A DNA stretch of 64,000 bases from assembly GCF_007751715.1 (NCBI RefSeq), contig NZ_CP036292.1, forward strand, positions 3,472,001 to 3,536,000, read 5' to 3'. The notes beneath the pieces were generated by a model. The model did no database searches and was not told the DNA's origin. It saw only the letters and a list, made by a program, of their open reading frames with translations. Origin of the DNA: Rosistilla oblonga (lineage in GTDB: Bacteria; Planctomycetota; Planctomycetia; Pirellulales; Pirellulaceae). Made by a program: the position numbers and the translations under genes. How positions within the stretch are numbered: the stretch's first letter is position 1; each line of letters opens with the position of its first letter. Of the stretch, positions 26,564 through 34,925 are shown one piece after another.

Positions 26564-27529
26564 ATGCGCAAACGGTCTATCCGTTCTGGCTTTACGCTCG
26601 TTGAATTGCTTGTTGTGATCGCCATCATTGGCATTCTGGTTGGCTTGTTGTTGCCAGCCGTGCAAGCTGCTCGCGAAGCCGCTCGCCGGATGCAGTGTAC
26701 CAACAATGTTCGCCAAATCGGTTTGGCGTGCCATAACTACCACTCCACTCTCCGCCGTATGCCTCCGGGACGTCTCGTCTATGACGGCACCAGTTCAGCC
26801 GGTGCCCCGACGAAGGTTGTTACCGGTTTTCTTGCGATGCTGCTGCCTTATATGGAAGGCTCCAACCTGCACGACATCTATGATCAAACCTACGGGTTTG
26901 ATGATGTCGCCAACCAGACAGCAGTCAACATGGAGGTGCCCGCCTTCACCTGTCCGTCGACTCCCGGCGATCGCACGATGCCGATCTACGCAGGATGGAA
27001 CATGGGCTGGACAACCGATCCGGCAGCACTCGATCCCAATCTGACCGGCTTCGAGACTTCCTACCAAGGCGTTCGCGGAATCCATCGTTTGCAAGGCGAT
27101 CCGCTGGTCAGTGGCTTCGATTCGGACTGTGGAATTCTCAACGAGACGGGGAGCCGGTTTGCGGACATCACCGACGGGACAAGCAACACGCTGCTGCTGT
27201 TTGAAATGACTGGCAAGCCAAGCCATTGGTTGCTCGGCAAACAACAGCCCTCGGTAACAAACGCTCAGTTCTACGCTTACGGACCTTGGGCAGGAAACAA
27301 TGGTATTGGGATCTATAACTGGTCCGACGACGGTTTGAGCAAGGGCTGCAACACCTGCACCAAATACATTAACGTCGACAACACCGCCTCGCCGTACGGG
27401 TTTCATCCCGGAGTTGTCGCAATCGTCTTAGCCGATGGTTCGACTCGCACACTCGCCGAAACCGTCGATGCCGAGATCTTCATCAACTTATGCCGTAAAC
27501 AAGACGGCAACGTCGTCGGCGACTATTAG
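26564..27529 (+). CDS. DUF1559 protein with a type IV prepilin-like leader
   Basis: The 321-residue protein starts with a textbook prepilin leader: MRKRSIRSG, then FTLVELLVVIAIIGILVG. Cleavage is expected after G9, and the conserved glutamate sits five residues into the mature protein. The helix runs into LPAVQAAREAARRMQCTNN, the hallmark of the DUF1559 (SBP_bac_10-like) family, which is greatly expanded in planctomycetes. The C-terminal end contains the usual FHPGVVAIVLADGS block near the end. Such pseudopilin-like proteins are thought to be processed by a PilD-type peptidase and placed in an envelope structure. The exact role is unknown. It is flanked by repeats upstream and a MarR gene downstream. 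Confidence 0.95.
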   Translation: MRKRSIRSGFTLVELLVVIAIIGILVGLLLPAVQAAREAARRMQCTNNVRQIGLACHNYHSTLRRMPPGRLVYDGTSSAGAPTKVVTGFLAMLLPYMEGSNLHDIYDQTYGFDDVANQTAVNMEVPAFTCPSTPGDRTMPIYAGWNMGWTTDPAALDPNLTGFETSYQGVRGIHRLQGDPLVSGFDSDCGILNETGSRFADITDGTSNTLLLFEMTGKPSHWLLGKQQPSVTNAQFYAYGPWAGNNGIGIYNWSDDGLSKGCNTCTKYINVDNTASPYGFHPGVVAIVLADGSTRTLAETVDAEIFINLCRKQDGNVVGDY

Positions 27530-27711
27530 TCCAGCGCCGTTGGTTCTTTGCCAGTTGCAGCGGCGAGATTAGGATCGATGATCCGCCGCGTTTGCCAGCG
27601 AGTATCGACACCTTAGCTCCCCGTACTGCGCCCGAGTTCCGATCCCCTGAGCTCCGCAAAGCTCCTCTCCTGCTCGCGTTGTAGCAATCAATCGTCTCGT
27701 CGAAACAACAG

Positions 27712-27745
27712 TTGTCTTGACAAGTGTTGTTCTGCGGTGCATGAT
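27712..27745 (+). promoter_or_regulatory. Predicted MarR-type operator overlapping a promoter
   Basis: A perfect palindrome TTGTC-TT-GACAA (27712-27723) overlaps a consensus -35 box TTGACA (27717-27722). A -10-like CATGAT (27740-27745) follows after 17 nt. Transcription would begin about 7 nt later, at the A of ATG 27752, giving a leaderless mRNA for the MarR gene. Autorepression by MarR through this site is inference. Confidence 0.5.
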
Positions 27746-27751
27746 GCCGTA

Positions 27752-28255
27752 ATGGCAACTCCCACAAACTCTCCAACGTCGCAGAAAGTCGGCTTCGATT
27801 CCCCGGAGCAGGAGGTTTTCCTGCAGCTGTGGCGTACGTACGACTGCCTCAAAACGCTCGAAGAGCAGCTGTTTGCCCAGCACGATCTCTCCCCGCAGCA
27901 ATACAACGCGCTCCGCTTGCTGCAGCAGGTCGCTCCCGCAGGAATGCAGACGATGGAGCTGGGTCGGCAGCTGATATCCCGCGCTCCCGACACGACGCGG
28001 ATGTTGGATCGGCTGCAGAAACGAGGGCTGGTCGCGCGAAACCGCCGGGCCGAGAACCGCCGTGTTGTTGAGATCGCACTTACCGAAGCGGGACATGCAT
28101 TGTTGGCGGAGCTATCCGGTTCGGTGCTGCAAATGCATCATCAGCAATTGGGGCATCTGGACGCGTCGCAGCGCGGCGACTTGATCGACCTACTGAAGCG
28201 GGCGCGGCGTCCGCACGAAGATTCCAGTTGTGATTGGTTGGAAGACGGAACGTAA
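27752..28255 (+). CDS. MarR family transcriptional regulator
   Basis: The 167-residue protein has the winged helix-turn-helix fold of MarR regulators. The N-terminal helix LWRTYDCLKTLEEQLFAQHDLSPQ is followed by QYNALRLLQQV, a recognition region ELGRQLISRAPDTTRMLDRLQKRGLV, the wing (RNRRAENRRVVEIALTEAG) and a C-terminal dimerisation helix. ATG 27752 is preferred to the GTG 15 nt upstream because a predicted promoter points to transcription starting at this ATG. A palindrome over the -35 box is a likely autoregulatory operator. The next gene (TSUP transporter) starts 56 nt later in the same direction and may be a target. The ligand is unknown. Confidence 0.92.
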   Translation: MATPTNSPTSQKVGFDSPEQEVFLQLWRTYDCLKTLEEQLFAQHDLSPQQYNALRLLQQVAPAGMQTMELGRQLISRAPDTTRMLDRLQKRGLVARNRRAENRRVVEIALTEAGHALLAELSGSVLQMHHQQLGHLDASQRGDLIDLLKRARRPHEDSSCDWLEDGT

Positions 28256-28311
28256 ATCGGGCGGCGGCCAAACCGTCGGCGTTACCAAGGGCCTCATGAA
28301 AAGGGTTTTGA

Positions 28312-29376
28312 ATGTCGTTTCGATCGATGACAAAGATGTGGCCCTTTGCGCTATGGCTGGCCGTCTTCTATTGCTGCTGGTTGGGCCTTGTCGCTTGGGG
28401 TGACGATTGGTCGACAGTCATCTCGCATTGGCCGATCGCGATGGCGATGGCATTGGGATCGTACGTTGCCGGATCGACTCCGATGGGCGGCGGGACAGTC
28501 GGGTTTCCGGTGCTCGTGTTGTGGTTCGATATGCCAGGATCGTTGGGACGCAACTTTGGACTCGCGGTTCAATCGATCGGAATGGTCTCGGCGAGCATCT
28601 ATATCCTCAACGCCCGTCGTCCGATCGATTGGGCATTGCTGAGGCCCGCGCTGCTGGGCGCATTGATCGGGACGCCGCTAGGTGCTTGGTTGGTCGCTCC
28701 CTATGTTCCCGATCTGTGGATCAAGCTGACGTTTGCCGTCGTCTGGTGCAGTTTTGGGATCATGCACCTGATCAAAATCCGCGAACTTGTCGCGACCGAA
28801 GGAGTCAGTGACCGCTGGCGGCACCTGGATCGATGGATTGGACTAGGCGTTGGATTCACCGGCGGTATCATCGCGTCGCTGACCGGCGTCGGGATCGATA
28901 TGTTCGTCTATGCCACCCTGGTGTTGCTGTACCGCGCCGATCTGAAGATCGCGATTCCCACATCGGTTGTGATCATGGCGTTCACGTCGGTCGTCGGGAT
29001 TACGGCGAACGTCGCCTTGTCGCGAATCAACCCCAGCCTCTATTACATCGATCCAGAAGTCTACGCCAACTGGTTGGCTGCGGCCCCGGTAGTCGCTCTC
29101 GGTGCTCCGTTTGGTGCGTTGATCGTCAACCTGATCTCGCGAACACCAACGTTGTTAGCCGTATCGATGCTCTGCATCCTGCAGTTCGTTTGGACAATCG
29201 TGCAAGAAGGATTGAGTGGGTTGCCGCTGTTAGGAGCGATCGCGTCGGTGTTAGCCGTCAACGGGCTCTTTCACCTGCTGTACCAATGCGGCAACAACCG
29301 GCCGATTCTCGAGGACCTGCAACTAGACTTGCCCGGCGGCGAACCGCCACTCGATTTGGCCGACGCCGAAGATTAG
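28312..29376 (+). CDS. TSUP-family (TauE/SafE) membrane transporter
   Basis: The 354-residue protein has about eight or nine membrane helices and the TSUP glycine-proline pattern in each half (for example GSTPMGGGTVGFPVLVL and GGIIASLTGVGIDMFVYATLV). The family exports or imports sulfite, sulfoacetate, taurine-derived products or other organosulfur anions. The first and second halves repeat the same GG-hydrophobic motif, as expected for an internally duplicated TSUP. The C-terminus ends in a short acidic tail. It lies 56 nt after the MarR gene and is probably co-transcribed with it, so MarR may control it. The substrate is not readable from the sequence. Confidence 0.9.
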   Translation: MSFRSMTKMWPFALWLAVFYCCWLGLVAWGDDWSTVISHWPIAMAMALGSYVAGSTPMGGGTVGFPVLVLWFDMPGSLGRNFGLAVQSIGMVSASIYILNARRPIDWALLRPALLGALIGTPLGAWLVAPYVPDLWIKLTFAVVWCSFGIMHLIKIRELVATEGVSDRWRHLDRWIGLGVGFTGGIIASLTGVGIDMFVYATLVLLYRADLKIAIPTSVVIMAFTSVVGITANVALSRINPSLYYIDPEVYANWLAAAPVVALGAPFGALIVNLISRTPTLLAVSMLCILQFVWTIVQEGLSGLPLLGAIASVLAVNGLFHLLYQCGNNRPILEDLQLDLPGGEPPLDLADAED

Positions 29377-29481
29377 CAACAAACTATCGCGCAGACGTCG
29401 TTCCCCGGTTCTCGGTTGCTGGGTGATGCTCTGCAACCGTGTCTCGCCATCCCAGTCGCGTGAGCGCAGATCCCGTTCGGA

Positions 29482-30735
29482 TCAATGTTCCTCTTCCGGC
29501 GCTACGACAGGTTCGTCCTGCGCCGCAGCAGCCGTTTCGGAATCGGCGCGGTCGGAATTGGGAGGCAGCACCTTGACGACCGGGCGACGCTTGCGGCGAG
29601 TTCGCTCGGGAACCATGCTTCGCATATGATCCAGCTTGCCAAAACACAACAGTCGGTCGCTTGGTTCCAGCGATCGCTTCAGTCGTGGGTTGGGGATCAC
29701 CGTCGTTCCGCGATACAGCGTCAACACGTTGATGTCCATCTCGGGCAGCCCCGATTCGTCGATCGTTTTCCCGACGTATTCGGACCCTTCGGGGATGTAG
29801 ATTTCGGTCACTCCGTACCCGCGGCTGACCGTCAAGCGTTGGCGTAGATCGATCTCGGGGAAGTCGACCTGAGCGGCCATGTAGTCGATGATCGCACCGG
29901 CGATGTCCAACTGTGTGCAGCTCTCGATGCCTTCGAGCCCCGGTGAGGAATTGACTTCCATCACCTGCGGTCCGTCGTTCCCTTCAAGCATATCGACGCC
30001 GGCGACGCGGAGCCCCATGATCTGGGCGGCGCGGATCGCGACTTGGCAATACGTTTCGTCCAGCTCGACCGGCTCGGTGCGTCCGCCGCGATGAACGTTG
30101 CTGCGAAATTCGGAGCCTTGGGCGACGCGCCGCATTGCGGCAACGACTTGGTCGCCGACGACAAACGCGCGGATATCGCGTCCTTTACTCTCGGAGACAA
30201 ACTTTTGGACCAACACGTTTTGACGCGTGCTGTGCAGCGTTTCGATGATCGCTTCGGCAACCTTGACGTTGTCGGCGAGGATCACGCCAACGCCCTGAGT
30301 TCCCTCGAGCAGCTTGATAATCACCGGTGCTCCACCGATTCGATCGATCGCCGGCAAGACATCCTTGCGGTCGCGAACGAAGGTCGTTTGCGGGATCCCG
30401 ATCTGATGGCGGCTGAGGATTTGCAAGCTGCGCAGCTTGTCGCGCGAGTTCGAGATGCCGTTGGACGAGTTCGCACAGAAGACATCCATCTGCTCAAACT
30501 GACGGACGACCGCCGTGCCAAAATAGGTGATCGACGATCCGATCCGCGGCAGCACCGCGTCGTAGTGGCTCAGTCGTTTGCTGCGGAAGTAGAGCTCGGG
30601 GACTCCCTGTTCGACATCGATCGAGAACTTCAAAGTGTTGAGCACTTTGACCGAGTGGCCGCGAGCGATCGCCGACTCGCGCAGTCGCCGGGTACTGTAA
30701 CAGCCGAGACTGCAGGAAAGGATGGCGAGTTTCAT
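29482..30735 (-). CDS. rimK: RimK-family ATP-grasp ligase with C-terminal RCK_C/TrkA_C-like domain
   Basis: The 417-residue protein has the RimK N-terminal domain (1-100), an ATP-grasp fold (about 100-300) and an extra domain at the C-terminus. The ATP-grasp shows IIKLLEGTQGVGVILAD, FVSESKGRDIRAFVVGDQ and VMEVNSSPGLEGIE. RimK-type ligases add glutamate or other amino acids to a carboxylate, classically to ribosomal protein S6. The added domain (about 320-395) reads EIYIPEGSEYVGKTIDESGLPE and NPRLKRSLEPSDRLLCFGK and looks like a TrkA_C/RCK_C regulatory domain. I do not recall this in the enterobacterial RimK. The minus-strand neighbour upstream is a RimB-like protease, and the two are probably linked. 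Confidence 0.9.
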   Translation of the reverse strand: MKLAILSCSLGCYSTRRLRESAIARGHSVKVLNTLKFSIDVEQGVPELYFRSKRLSHYDAVLPRIGSSITYFGTAVVRQFEQMDVFCANSSNGISNSRDKLRSLQILSRHQIGIPQTTFVRDRKDVLPAIDRIGGAPVIIKLLEGTQGVGVILADNVKVAEAIIETLHSTRQNVLVQKFVSESKGRDIRAFVVGDQVVAAMRRVAQGSEFRSNVHRGGRTEPVELDETYCQVAIRAAQIMGLRVAGVDMLEGNDGPQVMEVNSSPGLEGIESCTQLDIAGAIIDYMAAQVDFPEIDLRQRLTVSRGYGVTEIYIPEGSEYVGKTIDESGLPEMDINVLTLYRGTTVIPNPRLKRSLEPSDRLLCFGKLDHMRSMVPERTRRKRRPVVKVLPPNSDRADSETAAAAQDEPVVAPEEEH

Positions 30736-30799
30736 TGTGAACCTAAGGCGTTTGAGAGGACGGTTGTAATGTTATGTCTGAAAAGCGGGGTCGTGTGTG

Positions 30800-31267
30800 T
30801 CAACGTGACGGCGGGCGACGCTTGGGCTTGCCGCCATAATAGGACTTGCCGGCATCGACCAGCATCCGACCGCGAAATGCCTCGCGTCCCAGCAGCATGC
30901 GAAAGCCCATCGACGTGCGGTTGGCCAGCGTTAGTTCGATCGGCCAACGTTGGCCCAAGATTCCGACGTTGGTTAAGATCACCGGCCGCGAGGAAGCTTT
31001 GCCACTGCTGCTGCGGACATGGCGATATTCGAGTAGTTTGGCCGAGACCTCGACAAACCGCTCTTTGCGTTGGGCCGGCAGCACTTTGAACTGTAAATAC
31101 GTCACGCCGTCGCGAACCTGTTCGACGATATCGATCGCGTGCAAGCTGCTGGAACGCGCCCCGGTATCGACCTTGGCCTTGATCCGGCCGATCCCAAGTT
31201 CAGGCAGCGATACCCATTCTCGCCATCCAATCACCGGCTGTTGCGGTGTGTCATCCGTCCTCTGCAT
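30800..31267 (-). CDS. RimB/PF05618 retropepsin-like protease
   Basis: The 155-residue protein belongs to PF05618, often called ATP-dependent zinc protease but known in the RimB case to be a retropepsin-like aspartic protease. The signature KVDTGARSSSLHA holds the catalytic aspartate in D-T-G-A, and GQRWPIELTLANRTSMGFRMLLGREAFRGRMLVD is the conserved second half. In bacteria with RimK, RimB removes the glutamate tail added to S6. Here the gene lies 64 nt upstream of the RimK-like gene on the same strand, which fits the RimB-RimK pair. The C-terminus is basic (GGKPKRRPPSR). It is cytoplasmic. Confidence 0.9.
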   Translation of the reverse strand: MQRTDDTPQQPVIGWREWVSLPELGIGRIKAKVDTGARSSSLHAIDIVEQVRDGVTYLQFKVLPAQRKERFVEVSAKLLEYRHVRSSSGKASSRPVILTNVGILGQRWPIELTLANRTSMGFRMLLGREAFRGRMLVDAGKSYYGGKPKRRPPSR

Positions 31268-31576
31268 CCCCGCCTCCTACGATCGAGCAATGATATCCCT
31301 CAGTCTACCGCTTTGTCGGCCGACGGTAAGTCGCCAGCGGATAATTCAGCAGGGCAATTAGGTGTTTGTGCTCCGCCGAATCATCCGGCACTCGCAAGCG
31401 CGGCGTCGCCAAAGGAAAGCTGACACTAACGCGTGCCGGACAATACGTCGGATTGAACCACTGCGTTGCCACCGTACAAATCAGAGACCGCATCTGGTCA
31501 AAACGCAACCGCCAAGGTACGGTAGGCCCAGCAAATTCAATACATTTTCTGTCGCCTTCAACCCAGCGTAGTTTGC
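31268..31576. other. Divergent intergenic region before trpS
   Basis: About 310 nt lie between the RimB-like and trpS starts, which diverge. I found no T-box-like leader, attenuator hairpin or clear promoter in it. Confidence 0.3.
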
Positions 31577-32539
31577 ATGCGAGTGTTATCAGGAATCCAA
31601 CCGACGGGCCGCTTCCACTGGGGCAACTTTTTTGGTGCGATTCGGCAGTACATCGATCTGCAGCACACGCACGACGGGTTCTATTTTATCGCCGATCTGC
31701 ACGCGTTGACGACTGTTCGCGATCCGCAGGTTTTGCGTCAGAACGTACGCGATGCGGCTCTGGATCTGTTGGCCCTTGGGCTGGATCCGGAGAAGGCGAC
31801 GCTCTTCTTGCAGTCGGATGTGCCGGAAGTCTCCGAGCTGTCGTGGCTGCTGATGACCGGTACGCCGATGGGACTGCTGGAACGCTGCCACGCCTACAAA
31901 GAAAAGAAGGAACGCGGCATCAAAGCCGACGCCGGCCTGTTCACCTACCCGGTCTTGATGGCGGCTGACATCTTGGCCTACGACTCCGATCTCGTTCCCG
32001 TTGGGGCCGATCAGATCCAACACATCGAAGTCTGTCGCGATTTGGCTGGCAGTTTTAATCACGCTTACGGTGAGACGTTTGTGTTGCCCAAAGCCAAGGT
32101 CCTGGAAGATTCGGCCAAGGTGCCCGGGACCGATGGGCAGAAGATGAGCAAGAGCTACGACAATACGTTGCCGTTGTTTGGTGAGACCAAAGCGATCCGC
32201 AAGCAGATCATGCGGATCACGACGGACAGCCGACCGATGGAAGATCCCAAGGATCCCGAAGGGGACCACTTGTTCGATCTGTTACGTCTGGTCGGCAGCC
32301 AATCCGATATCGATGCGATGGCGGAGACCTACCGTCGCGGCGGGTTTGGTTATGGCGAAGTCAAAAAGGCGGTTGCTGCGGCTAGCGAAGAATATTTTGC
32401 GGCGGCGCGGCAGCGACGGTCCGATTTGGAACAGAACCTCGATTACGTCGACCAAGTGCTCCGCGGCGGTGCCGAGAAGGCGCGTGGGACGGCAGCCGAT
32501 GTGTTGTCGCGTGCCCAACACGCCTGCGGCTTGCGTTAA
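31577..32539 (+). CDS. trpS: Tryptophanyl-tRNA synthetase
   Basis: The 320-residue class I synthetase charges tRNA(Trp). The HIGH-type motif is HWGN in [11 protein letters not shown] and the KMSKS loop is perfect ([10 protein letters not shown]). Other family blocks are [16 protein letters not shown] and a tryptophan pocket region [20 protein letters not shown]. The length is normal for bacterial TrpS. acpS follows 38 nt later on the same strand and may share its transcript. The upstream leader shows no T-box. The enzyme is soluble and essential in most bacteria. Confidence 0.97.
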   Translation: MRVLSGIQPTGRFHWGNFFGAIRQYIDLQHTHDGFYFIADLHALTTVRDPQVLRQNVRDAALDLLALGLDPEKATLFLQSDVPEVSELSWLLMTGTPMGLLERCHAYKEKKERGIKADAGLFTYPVLMAADILAYDSDLVPVGADQIQHIEVCRDLAGSFNHAYGETFVLPKAKVLEDSAKVPGTDGQKMSKSYDNTLPLFGETKAIRKQIMRITTDSRPMEDPKDPEGDHLFDLLRLVGSQSDIDAMAETYRRGGFGYGEVKKAVAAASEEYFAAARQRRSDLEQNLDYVDQVLRGGAEKARGTAADVLSRAQHACGLR

Positions 32540-32577
32540 TCCGATCGGCAAATCCACCCTTGTCTTGAGCCCCGCCA

Positions 32578-32961
32578 ATGAACGTCCTTGGGATCGGTAC
32601 CGACATCGTCGAATGCGAGCGTATCGAAAAGATGATCCAGAAGCATGGCGAGCTGTTTTTGAATCGGGTCTACACGTCGGGTGAGATCCAGTATTGCAGC
32701 GAGCGGAAGGCGGCGACTGAGCACTATGCGGGGCGTTGGGCGGCCAAAGAGGCGGTTCTGAAGGCGTTGGGCACCGGATGGTCTCGCGGAATCCGTTGGA
32801 CCGATATCGAAGTCCGCAACGAACCGGGGGGCAAACCTCGGATCGCCTTGGCCGGCGAAGCTCGCAAGCTTTGTGAGGAACTTCGTCTAAACGAGGTTCA
32901 GATCTCGATCTCGCACTGCCGCTCGCATGCGACGGCCTTCGCAATCGCCGTCGGGGCCTAA
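32578..32961 (+). CDS. acpS: Holo-[acyl-carrier-protein] synthase
   Basis: The 127-residue protein moves the 4'-phosphopantetheine arm from coenzyme A to apo-ACP, which activates fatty acid synthesis. It shows GIGTDIVECERIEKM at the N-terminus, with the Mg-binding aspartate. RWAAKEAVLKALGTG provides the second conserved acid and lysine, and the C-terminal block VQISISHCRSHATAFAIA closes the fold. The length is typical of AcpS, shorter than Sfp-type enzymes. It follows trpS by 38 nt, probably in one transcript. No other fatty acid gene is nearby. Confidence 0.95.
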   Translation: MNVLGIGTDIVECERIEKMIQKHGELFLNRVYTSGEIQYCSERKAATEHYAGRWAAKEAVLKALGTGWSRGIRWTDIEVRNEPGGKPRIALAGEARKLCEELRLNEVQISISHCRSHATAFAIAVGA

Positions 32962-33485
32962 CCGCTCGGCATACACACTCGCTTGCGGTAGACGAATCTC
33001 CCGGTCTACCGCCAATCCGGTCCGACAAATCTCTATCTGCGGCACCCTTACCCAGGCGGAACGGAAGCTCCATCGAAACGCCCCAACCCGCCGGCGAATG
33101 CGGAACTCAGTTCGGATTCCGGCTAATGCGGCTGCTGTCGGATGGCCAGCAGGCGGGGTTTATGTCGGGCGGCAGAGCTTTGAGGGCGTGGTCCGAATTG
33201 GGCCTCCGGAACGCCCGTCGATGCTTCGGCATTGAATTCTAGGGCTCGGGTAGCTCGGTGTCTTGCGTGTCGCAACCGGCACAGTTTACCGAATCGGGCG
33301 GTGGCGACGTTAGCGAACGCAATAAATTTGCGTGTCGATCTGGTTGGCGCGATTATCCGGGCCGATACCAAGCTACATCGATGCGGAACCCGAGGGGCAA
33401 ATTCGGCTTCCGCCATACATTTCAGTGTGACGGTTTTGGGGGGCGGACCAAGGCTGGTCTAGCCATGTCTATTGGAGTCGAGTCA
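32962..33485. other. 524-nt non-coding leader before the porin gene
   Basis: The region has no credible gene. The same frame as the porin is open back to an ATG at 33258, but that would put about 75 non-signal residues before a normal signal peptide. It may hold the porin promoter and a long leader. I could not define boxes. Confidence 0.4.
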
Positions 33486-34796
33486 ATGCTTCGATCAATT
33501 TTTCCACTCGCGTTGGCGACCCTACTGCCTAACGCAATGCTTCTCGCACAAGCTCCTTTCAGCTCGATTGCACAGGTTGGGCACACCGCTCAATGCAGTT
33601 GCGGTGAAGCGGTTTGCGGCTGCGAAGCCTCTTACAGCGATCCAACTTGTGGTGTTTCGGAACCGTCATCGGATTGCGATTCGATCTGCGATAGTGGTTG
33701 CGATAGCATGTCGGGCGGAGCGTTCAGTTGCCTCACTTCGGGCAAAAATGGCGGCTGCTTCTCCGGTGGCGGTGAAGATCCCTTCTCGCTCTTCGGATGC
33801 ACTCCCTGCGGTCTGACGGTATCGGGTTGGACGGAAATCGGTTACTTCACCAAGGGCAGCGACTACCGATTTAACAGCCGTCCCAATGAAGTGCAACTTC
33901 AGCAGGCGTGGCTCACGATCGACAAAGCGATCGATACTTCCGAAGGCTTCGACATCGGCGGACGCATCGATTACATCTACGGTACCGACGGCCCGGATAC
34001 TCAAGCTTTTGGTATCTCGAATAACCATTGGGACAACTCGTTCGACAATGGCGGCGACTACGGATCGGCGATCCCGCAAGCCTATGTGGAAATGGGATAC
34101 GGCGATTTGTCGGTGAAGATGGGGCACTTCTACACGATCATCGGTTGGGAAGTCGTTCAAGCACCCGACAACTTCTTCTACAGCCACACCTATACGATGT
34201 ACAACAGCGAGCCGTTTACCCACACCGGTGCGTTGGCAACCTTGGCCGTCGGCGATGACACCGAGATCTTTGGTGGCTACACACTTGGTTGGGACAGCGG
34301 ATTCGAAGACAACGGCGACAACTTCATCGGTGGTGTTAGTACTGCGTTGTCCGACAACATCAACTTCACCTACGCGACAGTCTTTGGTCGGTTTGTCGAA
34401 GAGACTCAAGAGCGTGGATACATGCAAAGCGTTGTGTTTGACGTCACGCTGACCGAAAACCTGCAGTACATCTTCCAATCGGATTGGTTGGATACCGAAA
34501 ATGCCAGCGGCGCTGCAGTGCGTGAATCGATTGGCATCAACCAATACTGGATCTACGACGTCAACGATTGTTTGTCGGTTGGCGGTCGCTTCGAATGGTG
34601 GAACAATCTCGACACCACCACCGGCAACAGAGCCGATGTCTACGACCTGACCTTGGGCTGCAACGTCAAACCCCACTCGAACATCATCGTCCGTCCCGAA
34701 ATCCGCTGGGACTGGGACAGCGATCAACTGGGTGTCAACGAAAACGACGCGAAACGTCAAGCAACCTTCGGCATCGATTCGATCGTGTTGTTTTAA
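33486..34796 (+). CDS. Cys-rich outer-membrane beta-barrel porin (BBP2/OmpL-like)
   Basis: The 436-residue protein has a signal peptide (MLRSIFPLALATLLPNAMLLAQA) and then an unusual segment with 12 cysteines between residues 37 and 108 (for example CSCGEAVCGC, CDSICDSGC and FGCTPCG). From about 110 the sequence is an alternating beta-barrel with aromatic girdles ending in a terminal phenylalanine, matching the putative beta-barrel porin-2 family. ATG 33486 is preferred because GGAG lies 8 nt upstream and the signal peptide begins there; ATG 33465 is also possible. The cysteine segment could form disulfides that crosslink the porin to other envelope proteins. An intrinsic terminator follows. 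Confidence 0.88.
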   Translation: MLRSIFPLALATLLPNAMLLAQAPFSSIAQVGHTAQCSCGEAVCGCEASYSDPTCGVSEPSSDCDSICDSGCDSMSGGAFSCLTSGKNGGCFSGGGEDPFSLFGCTPCGLTVSGWTEIGYFTKGSDYRFNSRPNEVQLQQAWLTIDKAIDTSEGFDIGGRIDYIYGTDGPDTQAFGISNNHWDNSFDNGGDYGSAIPQAYVEMGYGDLSVKMGHFYTIIGWEVVQAPDNFFYSHTYTMYNSEPFTHTGALATLAVGDDTEIFGGYTLGWDSGFEDNGDNFIGGVSTALSDNINFTYATVFGRFVEETQERGYMQSVVFDVTLTENLQYIFQSDWLDTENASGAAVRESIGINQYWIYDVNDCLSVGGRFEWWNNLDTTTGNRADVYDLTLGCNVKPHSNIIVRPEIRWDWDSDQLGVNENDAKRQATFGIDSIVLF

Positions 34797-34835
34797 GAAC
34801 AGCCGCCGGCGCCGCGACGTCCTAAGTCAATCACA

Positions 34836-34870
34836 AAAGCCCAGAGTGCGGATCTCGTACTCAGGGCTTT
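34836..34870 (+). terminator. Intrinsic terminator after the porin gene
   Basis: A 12-bp stem with one central A/A mismatch (AAAGCCC-A-GAGT and ACTC-A-GGGCTTT) closes around an 11-nt loop and runs into GTTGTTT. It lies 40 nt after the porin stop. The A/T-rich stem base means it can work on either strand, so it may also serve the convergent DeoR gene. Confidence 0.75.
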
Positions 34871-34925
34871 GTTGTTTGATACACACGTCAAAACGCGGTG
34901 TCTGCGGACCGCGGCGGTGATTCGG

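Noticed and set aside
33666-34760. Long open frame on the minus strand opposite the porin (about 360 codons)
   Set aside because: It is the antisense shadow of a clear beta-barrel porin with signal peptide and terminator. GC-rich codon use leaves the opposite frame open.
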